Assembly (NCBI GenBank): GCA_002371315.1
Contig: DFHL01000071.1
Location: 1 to 23,588, forward strand
From: Bacteroidales bacterium UBA3724
GTDB lineage: Bacteria > Bacteroidota > Bacteroidia > Bacteroidales > P3
Length of the DNA: 23,588 bases
Direction of reading: 5' to 3'
The position numbers and the translations under genes are program-made. Below are positions 1 through 6,912 of the stretch, in pieces. Within the stretch, counting starts at the first letter, position 1. Each line of letters opens with the position of its first letter. The notes under the pieces were generated by a model. The model searched no databases. It worked only from the letters and a program-made list of their open reading frames with translations, and was not told where the DNA came from.

Positions 1-706
1 TGAAATCGACAGCATTTGCAACGGCATAGTTGCCGGTCAGCGGAGTGCTGTTTTCCAGAGTGGTCCAGCCGTTGAATGTGCAGCCCTGGCGTGTGGCCAT
101 CGGCAGGGTGTAGGTTCCAGCCTCCTTGTGGTTCGTCGTGTTGGGGAAATCACCGTTGCCCACAAAGGTGCCGCCGGCGGCATTGAAACAGACAGCGTAG
201 GTTGCTGTGCTCATAGTCACCACCTTGTAGAAGTAGGCCGTGTTACCTTGCGGATGGTTGTATGCCCGCAGACCCAACGTGCCGTTGATGCAGAGGCGGC
301 GGTCGGTGAAGAGTTTGCCGGCAACGGCATACTCGTCGCCACCTTCAACTCCGATGACGAGGTTGGTGGTGTCGGTCGCGATGGTAGACATCTTGAAATT
401 ATTGGAGTTCACAATTTTCAGGTATAATGTCTCTTCCCCGATGGTAGCCCGTGCCGTGAACGAGGTGCCGTCCTGCGCCTTGGACAGGGTATAATATATG
501 GGTGTCTCCTCTGAGGGGAGCGTCACATTGCCCCAACTCGAGGTGCCGCTGTAGTGGAACCCGATGTCTTCGACCCCCAGCACATACAGTGCATCCTCGT
601 CGATGTCGGCTATCGATGTCAGTTGCTCGTAGGTGGTCTGTGCCACAGCCGCCGGCACAAAGGCAAGCAACAGGGCAAGCATAATAAGTGTCAGTCTTTT
701 GTTCAT
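1..706 (-). CDS. Secreted surface protein with InlB-type B-repeat (partial, 3' end outside window)
   Basis: The frame is open from ATG at 706 through the left edge, so about 235 N-terminal residues are visible and the stop lies outside. The protein begins with a clear Sec signal peptide (MNKRLTLIMLALLLAFVPAAVAQ, cleaved near AVA-Q at residue 23). A region rich in Ser/Thr and Asp follows that I do not recognise. Around residues 180-220 a segment reads YAVCFNAAGGTF, then about 20 residues, then GCTFNGWTT. This matches the InlB B-repeat / Listeria-Bacteroides repeat pattern (aromatic-x-F-x-A-x-GG ... GYTFxGW), known from surface-exposed or adhesion proteins. More repeats or a T9SS sorting domain could lie in the missing part. 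It has its own promoter (773-802) and is separate from the upstream deaminase gene. The surface location is well supported; the ligand is unknown. Confidence 0.85.
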   Translation of the reverse strand, partial: MNKRLTLIMLALLLAFVPAAVAQTTYEQLTSIADIDEDALYVLGVEDIGFHYSGTSSWGNVTLPSEETPIYYTLSKAQDGTSFTARATIGEETLYLKIVNSNNFKMSTIATDTTNLVIGVEGGDEYAVAGKLFTDRRLCINGTLGLRAYNHPQGNTAYFYKVVTMSTATYAVCFNAAGGTFVGNGDFPNTTNHKEAGTYTLPMATRQGCTFNGWTTLENSTPLTGNYAVANAVDF

Positions 707-772
707 AGTATTTATGTTTGTTATATTGTTTTTGCTCAAGTTGTGAATAATTCCCACTCTTGAAAGAGGTTG

Positions 773-802
773 CAAATTTAAATATTTTTTTTCGATTTCA
801 AC
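773..802 (-). promoter_or_regulatory. Bacteroidetes-type promoter for the surface protein
   Basis: Read on the minus strand, a -7 box TAAATTTG (780-773) matches TAnnTTTG. It is preceded, 18 nt upstream, by GTTG (802-799), which keeps the TTG of the -33 element. Transcription would start near 766, about 60 nt before the ATG at 706. The rest of 707-924 is AT-rich and shows no gene. A perfect 12-nt palindrome GCATTCGAATGC (914-925) touches the stop codon of the upstream deaminase gene; it has no loop or T-run, so I do not call it a terminator. Confidence 0.6.
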
Positions 803-924
803 ACTGACGAATAATAATTCCTACGCAATAAACCGCAGGTTATTAACACAAGGTATTAAGAACGGGAAATGTGAAAGTTCATAATGATAGAATTTAAATA
901 TATACACATTCAAGCATTCGAATG

Positions 925-1953
925 CTACTGGTTGGCGTATTGCACCACCTCGTCGTGGAAGAATTCGAGCTGGATGCCTGCCTGGCGGAACAGCTCTTCG
1001 CTCTCCTGGCCGGCGTGGTATTTGTATTCGCACACCACGCGCTTGATGCCGCAGTTGATGATGAGCATTGCGCAGGTGCGGCAGGGGGTCATACGGCAGT
1101 AGAGCGTGGCGCCGTCGAGGGCGATGCCGCGCCGTGCGGCCTGGCAGATGGCGTTCTGCTCGGCGTGGACGGTGCGGACGCAGTGGTTGCTGATGGTGCC
1201 GTCGGGGTTGATGGTCTTGTGGAACAGGTGGCCCACTTCGTCGCAATGGGGCAGGCCCGAGGGCGAGCCGACGTAGCCGGTGACGAGCAGCTGGCGGTCC
1301 TTGACGATGACGCAGCCCGAGCGGCCGCGGTCGCAGGTGGCACGCTTGGCGGCGGTGTCGGCCAGCTCCATAAAGTATTCGTCCCACGTGGGGCGGCGGT
1401 AGAGGATTTGCGAAAGCACCTGCTCGACCTGCTTGTTCAGGTCGTCGATGGTGCCTCCGTTGTCGAAGCGGAAGTCGGCATTATCGATGCAGTATTTCAG
1501 GTTCTGCTTGTTGGGGTCGGCGTTGTCCATCTCGCGCTGCTCGTTGGCAATGAAGGTATCGAAGTCGATATGGTCGGTCTCCGAGCCGCGCAGCACGGCA
1601 CGGTCGTAGCGCACGCGCGGGTCGGCGTCGACGGCGAAGAGGTAGAAGTTGGGCTTGCCGCGCAGGGCCTGCACTTCGCCGGGGGTGCGCACGCTTTCGA
1701 TGATGCAGTTGCAGCCCGATGCCGAGGCCTGCTCGTAGAGCTGCTCGACAATCCACGACGGTGTGTGCTGGGCACGCAAGTCGTTGCCGACCAGCGTCAT
1801 AGTGTCGCGGTTCACGTCCAGTCCGCGGCGCTTGATTTCTTCGGTGATGAAGGCGCGGACCGAGTAGTGCACAAATCCGCGGTTCTTGACCAGATAGTCG
1901 ACGATGGTGCCTTTGCCAGCTCCGAGGGTTCCTGTAATTCCGATGGTTATCAT
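925..1953 (-). CDS. P-loop nucleotide kinase-like / dCMP deaminase fusion protein
   Basis: The 342-residue protein has two parts. Residues 1 to about 180 form a P-loop kinase-like domain: Walker A GTLGAGKGT at 8-16, then IESVRTPGEVQ and VDADPRVRYDR, as in dephospho-CoA-kinase-like and UPF0200-type kinases. Residues 185-342 form a zinc-dependent cytidine/deoxycytidylate deaminase domain with HAE at 263-265 and PCxxC cysteines at 291 and 294. The deaminase would convert dCMP to dUMP for dTTP synthesis. Bacterial dCMP deaminases are commonly about 150 residues, so this one is double-length. The order kinase-like then deaminase recalls yeast DCD1 and, loosely, the larger bacterial AvcD anti-phage deaminases. 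The gene is last in a run with purE 34 nt upstream, which favours nucleotide metabolism. Whether the kinase half is catalytic or regulatory is unknown. Confidence 0.88.
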   Translation of the reverse strand: MITIGITGTLGAGKGTIVDYLVKNRGFVHYSVRAFITEEIKRRGLDVNRDTMTLVGNDLRAQHTPSWIVEQLYEQASASGCNCIIESVRTPGEVQALRGKPNFYLFAVDADPRVRYDRAVLRGSETDHIDFDTFIANEQREMDNADPNKQNLKYCIDNADFRFDNGGTIDDLNKQVEQVLSQILYRRPTWDEYFMELADTAAKRATCDRGRSGCVIVKDRQLLVTGYVGSPSGLPHCDEVGHLFHKTINPDGTISNHCVRTVHAEQNAICQAARRGIALDGATLYCRMTPCRTCAMLIINCGIKRVVCEYKYHAGQESEELFRQAGIQLEFFHDEVVQYANQ

Positions 1954-1987
1954 ATACGATGTTTAAAATATTTGTTGGAATACTGGA

Positions 1988-2494
1988 TCAGCATTTGAAT
2001 CGATATTCCAGCTTGGCCAGTTCTTCGTTGGCCTTGACGATTTTCTTCTTCAGGCCGGCTTTGTAGGCTATGAGCTTCTGCATCAGGGCTTCGTCGCCGA
2101 GGGCCATCATCTGCATCGCCAGGATGGCGGCGTTCTGTGCTCCGTTGATGGCCACGGTGGCCACGGGGATTCCCGGAGGCATCTGCATGATGGCGAAGGT
2201 GGCGTCGAGGCCTTCGAGGCAGCTGCCTTTGATGGGCACTCCGATGACGGGCAGCGGCGTTTCGGCGGCGATGACGCCCGGCAGGGCGGCGGCCATACCG
2301 GCACCGGCAATGATGACCTTGATGCCGCGTGCGGCAGCACCTTTGGCAAAGTCGCTCACCTCGGCGGGTGTGCGGTGGGCGGAGAGGGCGTTCACTTCGA
2401 ACGGAATCTCCATTTCTTCAAAAAACTGGCAGGCTTTTTCCATAACCGGCAGGTCGCTGGTGCTGCCCATAATGATGCTAACGAGTGGGGACAT
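1988..2494 (-). CDS. purE: N5-carboxyaminoimidazole ribonucleotide mutase (class I PurE)
   Basis: The 168-residue protein has the usual length and motifs of class I PurE, which converts N5-CAIR to CAIR in purine synthesis. The nucleotide-binding start is IIMGSTSDLP (7-16), the active-site loop is SAHRTP with His40, and a GAGMAAALPG loop (64-73) is followed by IGVPIKG and QMPPGIPVAT. One point deserves attention: in E. coli PurE the corresponding loop is AAHLPG, with a conserved His. Here that position is Ala70. I could not check whether this is general in Bacteroidales. The gene sits between the Gate-type membrane protein (67-nt spacer filled with heptamer repeats) and the deaminase fusion (34-nt spacer), all on one strand. 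Confidence 0.95.
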   Translation of the reverse strand: MSPLVSIIMGSTSDLPVMEKACQFFEEMEIPFEVNALSAHRTPAEVSDFAKGAAARGIKVIIAGAGMAAALPGVIAAETPLPVIGVPIKGSCLEGLDATFAIMQMPPGIPVATVAINGAQNAAILAMQMMALGDEALMQKLIAYKAGLKKKIVKANEELAKLEYRFKC

Positions 2495-2498
2495 ATTG

Positions 2499-2562
2499 TT
2501 AAAGTTGAAAGTTGAGAGGTTAAAGTTGAAATGTCGTTTTTCGTTCTCCGTTTTCCGTTCTC
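2499..2562 (+). repeat. Heptamer-repeat spacer between purE and the membrane-protein gene
   Basis: The whole 67-nt spacer is made of two runs of degenerate 7-nt units. On the plus strand, 2499-2531 holds units of the type TTAAAGT / TGAAAGT / TGAGAGG. 2535-2562 holds CGTTTTT, CGTTCTC, CGTTTTC, CGTTCTC. In the mRNA (minus) direction it reads as a GA-rich run followed by a CT-rich run that stops just before the purE ATG at 2494. The final unit overlaps the stop codon of the upstream gene. It lacks the GACGCG-type core seen in three other arrays of this window. Confidence 0.75.
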
Positions 2563-3833
2563 TAAAATATCATCGCCAGCAGGACGTAGAGCCAGTGGGC
2601 GGCGATGCCGGCGCAGAGGCCGCCGATGGTGTGGGCTCCGATGGCTTTGCCTATCAGCTTGCGGTAGCCGAGGCTGTCGAGCATAGCGGTGTGGGTGCTG
2701 AGGTATCCGCTCCAGCACATACCCATAGCGGTGAAAACGGCGATGGCGTTGTTGTTGATGATGCCCGTCTCGATGAAGGTGGGCACGAGGCCGATGGCTG
2801 CACCCACGGCGCCGAGGGCCGTGATGGGGAACGACACCAATGCGCCGTTCTCGAAGCCGAAGAGCCAGTAGAAGATGAAGTTGACCTTGTCGGCCAGCCA
2901 GGTGATGACAGGCACGCCTTCGTAGGCGGCACCGACATACTCGCCGTTAGCGCCCGAGGGGCCGAAGGTGAGCATCATCACTATGGTCGAGATGCACAGC
3001 ACGCCGGGGATGATGGCCACGCCGATGCCAACGCCGCTCTTTCCGCCGTCGAGCATCGCGTTCAGGAAGCGCTGGAATACAGACCCTTCGCTCTTGAACG
3101 ATATCATTTGCTCGGTGCCCTCTTCCTCGGTCACCGGGGTGTCAAGCTCGGGATAGCTTTTCAGGGTGAAACGTTGCATCAGTCGGGTGCTGATGATGCT
3201 GCCGATGAAGGCACCCACCAGACCCACCATAGCCCCGCTTCCGAAGCCTTTGCCGGTCATAAAGGCAATGACAACGAGGCCCATACCGAAGGCGGTGCCG
3301 AAATTGGTCAGTGACACCAGCTGGTATTTCTTGAAGTAGCGCGCAAAGTTGTTGTCCTTGGCCAGCGAGATGATTGCGGGGTTGTCGCTGAGGAATGTCA
3401 TAACGGCTCCCAGGGCGGCCACACCTGGCAGGTTGAAGAGTGGCTTCATCAGCGGCCGCAGTATGTTCTCCATCAGACGCACAACGCCAAACTCGGTCAG
3501 CAGTTTCGAGATGGCGCCCATCAGCACGCAGATGGCCATAATGTAAAACACGGTCTCCAGCAGCAGGTGGTAGGCTGTCTGCATAAAGGTGTTGAGCATA
3601 TTGGGCAGTGTCATCCTGTATGCGAGGAAGCCGAAAAAGGCAAAGAAACAGACGAGGAAGATCAAAGCCTCGAAGCTGCGCAGAGTGGTGAATTTGAAGC
3701 GGCTGGGCTTGCGTTCGCCTCGGCGCTTCTTTTCGTCGGTCTCGTGGTGGCGAAATACCTCAAAAGGATTCAGCACCGACAGCAGGCTGTGGTGCTTGTT
3801 GTTCTGGGGACTGTTGTTGCTTGTGTTTTCCAT
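2562..3833 (-). CDS. Multi-pass inner-membrane protein, nucleoside-recognition (Gate) family-like
   Basis: The 423-residue protein has a charged, Lys/Arg-rich cytoplasmic N-terminus (residues 1-50) followed by at least eight hydrophobic segments. The first membrane span is near residues 55-75 (ALIFLVCFFAFFGFLAY). The segment FLSDNPAIISLAKDNN (around 145-160), then long Gly-rich membrane stretches, resemble YjiH-like proteins carrying the nucleoside-recognition/Gate domain found in nucleoside transporters and sporulation proteins SpmA/SpmB. That assignment is by pattern only; the transported substrate is not known. It lies between a porin and purE in a same-strand run, so a role in nucleoside or purine-related transport is tempting but is inference. 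The start at 3833 gives the sequence MENTSNNSPQ; no better start is visible. Confidence 0.7.
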   Translation of the reverse strand: MENTSNNSPQNNKHHSLLSVLNPFEVFRHHETDEKKRRGERKPSRFKFTTLRSFEALIFLVCFFAFFGFLAYRMTLPNMLNTFMQTAYHLLLETVFYIMAICVLMGAISKLLTEFGVVRLMENILRPLMKPLFNLPGVAALGAVMTFLSDNPAIISLAKDNNFARYFKKYQLVSLTNFGTAFGMGLVVIAFMTGKGFGSGAMVGLVGAFIGSIISTRLMQRFTLKSYPELDTPVTEEEGTEQMISFKSEGSVFQRFLNAMLDGGKSGVGIGVAIIPGVLCISTIVMMLTFGPSGANGEYVGAAYEGVPVITWLADKVNFIFYWLFGFENGALVSFPITALGAVGAAIGLVPTFIETGIINNNAIAVFTAMGMCWSGYLSTHTAMLDSLGYRKLIGKAIGAHTIGGLCAGIAAHWLYVLLAMIF

Positions 3834-3857
3834 TATGTTTTAAGGTGTATACTGTTG

Positions 3858-3887
3858 CGTTTTCGTTTTCGTCTTCGTTTTCGTCAG
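3858..3887 (+). repeat. Hexamer-repeat spacer between porin and membrane-protein genes
   Basis: Five consecutive 6-nt units on the plus strand read CGTTTT, CGTTTT, CGTCTT, CGTTTT, CGTCAG. They fill most of the 55-nt gap between the porin stop (3889) and the start of the next gene (3833). The last unit runs into CGTCAGCC, part of the core seen in the 10908-10920 element; at 8 nt this may be chance. Confidence 0.7.
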
Positions 3888-3888
3888 C

Positions 3889-5010
3889 CTACATTCCGCG
3901 TTCCATAAACATACGGTGTATGTTCATATGCCAGGTGATGCCGATGTTGGCGTTGAACTGGTCGGTGAACGACAGTTGGTTGCCGTTGATGTCCTCGTTG
4001 CGGAAGTTGTTGTACGACAGCACGCCGTGCAGGCGCACATCCTTACAGAACGAGGGGTTGTACTCGAAGCCGATGCCGTATTTGGCTATGCGGCTGCCCG
4101 AAGCGATGAGGCAGTCAAGGTCTATGGGATTGAGGAAGTCGACCTCCGACAGGTTCTGCTCGTAAGCGCCCTTGGCATAGATGTTGAAGTCGTTGGTAAG
4201 GTGGAAGTTGAAGCAGACGATGGCGGCAAAGTTCTTGCCCCAGTCGTCGGTGGCCAGCGCGTGGTGGATCAGGTCGAGATACAGGTCCCAGCGGTCGTAG
4301 ATGAGCTTGTTGCCGAGGGCTATGTAGTTCATATACTTGTGGTCGGGGCGCTCGAAGAGGTTGGCCGAATAGAGGGTGTTGAAATGGCCGAACTTGCCCG
4401 ACCAGTAGAGGCTGTAGCCCATCAGGCCCATACGCCATTCGTTGCCGGGGGTGATGCCGTTGTTGTAGGCCAGGCCGGCACCGTAGTACACGTAGGGCGA
4501 GTTGGCCACCTGCGCCAGCAGCATCTGGTTGCCGTCGTCGCTCTTGTAGGCCGCCGCAGCACCCAGCTGGAAGCAGTAGAAGTTGTTCCAATAGTTGGTG
4601 CTGAACAGCACGTCGATGGGCGCAGCGTCATATTCGAAACCGCCCACGGCCAGGGCGTCCTTGCCCAGGCGGAACATCCAGTTTTTGTTGGGATGGTAGG
4701 TGAGGTACAGGAAGTCGGTGTTGTCGAAAAACGACACCGAGCCCTCCTGTGCTATGATGCGCTGGCGGAAGAAGTAGCTGAACTTGTCGTTCAGGTCGCC
4801 GCCGACGATGAAGTTGAAATACTTGCCGTGGAAACCCAGCGGGTCGCTGATGTTGTCGTCCTGGTTGACGTGGAAGTAGTCGAAGTCGGCGCGGGCCTCG
4901 AGGCGTATCTGTGAAAAGACGGGCGAGAAGACCACTTGTGCGTTGGCGCGGACGGTCATAATCATTGCCGCCGCCAACAGTAGGGTGCGAGATAGCTGTT
5001 TTGTTTTCAA
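3889..5010 (-). CDS. Outer-membrane porin (phosphate-selective porin O/P-like), TTG start
   Basis: From a TTG at 5010 the product is 373 residues. It starts with a good signal peptide (LKTKQLSRTLLLAAAMIM..., cleaved near RANA-Q at residue 25). The rest alternates polar and aromatic residues typical of beta strands, for example DKFSYFFRQRI and WDLYLDLIHHAL, and ends with an IGITWHM strand and a short tail. The pattern fits the OprO/OprP-like porin group common in Bacteroidetes; the solute is not evident. A longer frame begins with ATG at 5130, but that lies upstream of the promoter (5047-5077) and would bury the signal peptide, so I reject it. Internal ATGs (4965, 4959) would remove the charged signal-peptide start. 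The gene heads the likely operon porin, Gate protein, purE, deaminase. Confidence 0.8.
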   Translation of the reverse strand: MKTKQLSRTLLLAAAMIMTVRANAQVVFSPVFSQIRLEARADFDYFHVNQDDNISDPLGFHGKYFNFIVGGDLNDKFSYFFRQRIIAQEGSVSFFDNTDFLYLTYHPNKNWMFRLGKDALAVGGFEYDAAPIDVLFSTNYWNNFYCFQLGAAAAYKSDDGNQMLLAQVANSPYVYYGAGLAYNNGITPGNEWRMGLMGYSLYWSGKFGHFNTLYSANLFERPDHKYMNYIALGNKLIYDRWDLYLDLIHHALATDDWGKNFAAIVCFNFHLTNDFNIYAKGAYEQNLSEVDFLNPIDLDCLIASGSRIAKYGIGFEYNPSFCKDVRLHGVLSYNNFRNEDINGNQLSFTDQFNANIGITWHMNIHRMFMERGM

Positions 5011-5046
5011 TGTTTTGTAGTTTATTATATTATACTTATTTTTTTG

Positions 5047-5077
5047 CAAAAGTACGAATGTTTGCGCTAATGCCAAA
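5047..5077 (-). promoter_or_regulatory. Bacteroidetes-type promoter for the porin operon
   Basis: On the minus strand TTTG (5077-5074), a 19-nt spacer and TACTTTTG (5054-5047) match the TTTG / TAnnTTTG consensus exactly. Transcription would begin near 5040, about 30 nt before the TTG start codon at 5010. This is the main reason for choosing that start over the upstream ATG at 5130. Confidence 0.8.
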
Positions 5078-5094
5078 AAATAATGGCATAAAAA

Positions 5095-5126
5095 TGTGCA
5101 CGAACAAAAAAAAAGTATTAATTTTG
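5095..5126 (+). promoter_or_regulatory. Divergent Bacteroidetes-type promoter for the outer-membrane barrel gene
   Basis: TAATTTTG (5119-5126) matches the TAnnTTTG -7 box. TGTG (5095-5098), 20 nt upstream, is a one-mismatch -33 element. The ATG at 5159 lies about 32 nt beyond the -7 box. The two -33 elements of the divergent promoters are only 17 nt apart, so a regulator bound between them could affect both genes. Confidence 0.7.
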
Positions 5127-5158
5127 CCAACGGAAATTAATAAAAATACTTAAGCAAT

Positions 5159-5890
5159 ATGAATAAAATCAAATCTTTATGCCTTCTGGCAGCATTTGTT
5201 TTTGCCGGTTTTGGCGCAAATGCACAGCTCACTCACCTCGAGCAGTCGATTTATCTCAATTTCAACCTGCCCACGGGCCAGTTCAACGACGATGTCGTTC
5301 TCAACGCCGCCAACCAGTCCATTCCTATGACCCGCTTCAACGCCGGCAAGAGCGCCGTCTTCGGCTTCGGCCTCGGCTACCGCGTGTCCTATCGCTTCGA
5401 TGTCGGATTCGGCGAGGTGTCGCCCTATCTGCACGGCGACTTCCAGTGGAACCGCATCAAGAGCGACCTTCGCGAGGATTATATGAACGCCAGCGACGGC
5501 AGCTGCCCCAACTACTTCAACGTGCCCATCTATCTTGGTGTCAACTATCGCTACCAGCTTGACGACATCTTCACCCCGTTTGCCGAATTCGGCATCGGCC
5601 CCGACTTCTTCTTCATCACCAAAGAGTCGGGCAGCAGCGTCAATTCGGGCACCTTCAAGCTGCGCTATCAGGCCACTACCAACGTCGCCTTCCAGCTGGG
5701 CCTGGGCTGCTACTTCGGCCAGCACGTCAGCGCCAGCCTGCACTACAACGGCTATGGCAAGCACGCCATCAAGTATTCCGGCAGCCCCGAAATGGACAAC
5801 GTCGCCCTTGTCGCTACCGAAGCCTCGGTCACCGAAACCCAGACCCGCAGCATCGGTATGATGTCGCTGCGCATCGGATTCCATTTCTGA
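5159..5890 (+). CDS. Outer-membrane beta-barrel protein of unknown function
   Basis: The 243-residue protein has a signal peptide cleaved after residue 22 (GANA-Q). A small-barrel pattern follows, with amphipathic strands such as FGFGLGYRVSYRFDVGFG, VSPYLHGDFQW, YLGVNYRYQL and FQLGLGCYFG, and a terminal strand MSLRIGFHF. The final Phe is typical of outer-membrane proteins assembled by the Bam complex. The size resembles OmpW/PorT-type barrels, but I cannot assign a family with confidence. It is transcribed divergently from the porin and ends at a strong terminator (5935-5973). Usage of C/G-ending codons matches its neighbours, so there is no sign of recent transfer. Confidence 0.8.
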   Translation: MNKIKSLCLLAAFVFAGFGANAQLTHLEQSIYLNFNLPTGQFNDDVVLNAANQSIPMTRFNAGKSAVFGFGLGYRVSYRFDVGFGEVSPYLHGDFQWNRIKSDLREDYMNASDGSCPNYFNVPIYLGVNYRYQLDDIFTPFAEFGIGPDFFFITKESGSSVNSGTFKLRYQATTNVAFQLGLGCYFGQHVSASLHYNGYGKHAIKYSGSPEMDNVALVATEASVTETQTRSIGMMSLRIGFHF

Positions 5891-5934
5891 TCGTAGTTCT
5901 TCGGACCTCATTGCTGGTCTGATAAATAACAAAA

Positions 5935-5973
5935 AGGGTGCCCTTTATTCGTTAAGGGCACCCTCTCTTTTTT
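5935..5973. terminator. Strong bidirectional Rho-independent terminator
   Basis: An 11-bp perfect stem (AGGGTGCCCTT, 5935-5945, with AAGGGCACCCT, 5954-5964) encloses an 8-nt loop. On the plus strand it is followed by a T-rich tail (5966-5973), and on the minus strand by TTTTTGTTATTTA. It lies between two convergent genes, the barrel (stop 5890) and the broken T9SS gene (stop 5987), and can serve both. Confidence 0.9.
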
Positions 5974-5986
5974 GTTTGCGCAGCTG

Positions 5987-6630
5987 TCAGTTCACCACCA
6001 GTTTCTTCGCCACGTTGCCGGCAGGGGTGTGGACTATGACGATGTACATTCCGCTGGGCCAGTCGGCGATGTCGATGGTTGCCGATGTGCCAGAGGCTTT
6101 GGTGTCGAGCACCTTGTTGCCTCGCAGATCGTAGGCTTCCAGGGCTGTCAGCTGGAACGAGGAGTAGACCGTTGCAAAGGTCGAAGCCGGGTTGGGAATG
6201 ATGTTTGTCAGCAGGCTCAGGGCCGAGGTGATCGAGCTGGGGTCGCCGCCGCCACCGCTGGTGGTGTCGCAGAGGTAAATGTCAACAGGCTCGCTCTGCC
6301 CTATCAGAGGATTTGCATCGAATACTTTACAAGATGTGGCTATGCCTATTATGTTGAGTGGAGTCTCCGTGTAGTGTAGCAATACTGCAACAGCTCGCCG
6401 TGAGGTTCAGAACTCGATAAAATATCAGTGTAATATTGCGGTTCTGCATCGCGTAAGAGTGACAAATTGTGATTAGAGTCCGCCAGCCAGTTTTCGGACC
6501 ACCACTGGTAGAAGTAGTTGGGCGACCGGCCAACTATTGTGTCGCCAGTATGGTAATAATAAGGACTTTGGGCTTTCACGAAGCCATTCATTGCCAATGC
6601 AGTAAGAATAAGGAAAACAATTCTTTTCAT
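5987..6630 (-). pseudogene. T9SS-sorted secreted protein, frameshifted
   Basis: Two overlapping frames together make one protein. The upstream frame (from ATG 6630) gives a signal peptide (MKRIVFLILTALAMNGFVKAQ) and the segment YYYHTGDTIVGRSPNYFYQW. It then runs out of frame into TTRRLHST and a stop at 6349. The downstream frame begins before 6382 and continues TETPLNIIGIAT, then a Gly-rich linker (SGGGGDPSS) and a type A T9SS sorting domain (NIIPNPASTFATVY ... LEAYDLRGNKVL ... WPSGMYIVIVHT ... KKLVVN). The break lies at a direct 5-bp tandem duplication (6369-6378). Removing one copy fuses the frames to read YCYTETPLNIIGIA and gives 212 residues. The repaired protein would pass the inner membrane by Sec and the outer membrane by T9SS. 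It could be a recent pseudogene, a reversible slippage switch or a sequence error. Confidence 0.85.
6369..6378 (+). repeat. 5-bp tandem duplication GTGTA x2 causing the frameshift
   Basis: GTGTA is present twice in a row, followed by a further G. On the coding strand this is CTACAC-TACAC-type sequence in front of the codons for ETPLN. Deleting exactly one copy restores one continuous reading frame. Confidence 0.85.
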
Positions 6631-6678
6631 ATTGGTTTACAGTGTTTTGTTGCATATTGACCCTCTTTGATTACTTTG

Positions 6679-6708
6679 CAAATATATATATTTTTTTATA
6701 TATACAAA
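6679..6708 (-). promoter_or_regulatory. Bacteroidetes-type promoter of the frameshifted T9SS gene
   Basis: TTTG (6708-6705), an 18-nt spacer and TATATTTG (6686-6679) on the minus strand match the consensus. The start codon at 6630 is about 48 nt from the -7 box. An intact promoter suggests that the frameshift is recent or reversible. Confidence 0.75.
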
Positions 6709-6824
6709 TGATTTTTTAAAAATTTTTTTCCTCTCTCGAAGTTGGTATTTATAGCCGGTTTTTCTATCCTTATTTTCCTCTTGTTCTGATGTCTACGCAA
6801 TTTGCTGAGTGCTTTCGGAGCATC

Positions 6825-6884
6825 GGCAACGACAATATACCCCCACTTCCTCGCACCGGGTCGTTGGTGCGAGTGGGCGTTGCC
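6825..6884. repeat. Nested inverted repeat in the 6631-6912 intergenic region
   Basis: The outer arms GGCAACG (6825-6831) and CGTTGCC (6878-6884) are perfect complements. They enclose an inner stem CTCGCACC (6850-6857) with GGTGCGAG (6866-6873), and CCCA (6842-6845) with TGGG (6874-6877) after a 4-nt bulge. There is no T-run on either side, so it is not a standard terminator. It sits just beyond the stop of the carbonic-anhydrase-like gene (6913) and could protect the 3' end of that mRNA. The rest of this 282-nt gap shows only AT-rich promoter sequence. Confidence 0.6.
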
Positions 6885-6912
6885 AATGGTGTAAATGTGG
6901 AATGGAAGCGCT

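Noticed and set aside
914..925. Palindrome GCATTCGAATGC as terminator
   Set aside because: It has no loop and no T-run; it may be an incidental palindrome at the stop codon.
925..1953. Calling the deaminase fusion an AvcD anti-phage effector
   Set aside because: It is shorter than AvcD, no AvcI-like partner is visible, and the neighbours are metabolic; the resemblance is only in domain order.
922..1998. A 358-codon plus-strand frame over the deaminase fusion
   Set aside because: Val/Ala/Asp-rich shadow of a gene with intact kinase and deaminase motifs on the minus strand.
5011..5130. N-terminal extension of the porin to ATG 5130
   Set aside because: It overlaps both divergent promoters and places the signal peptide in the interior.
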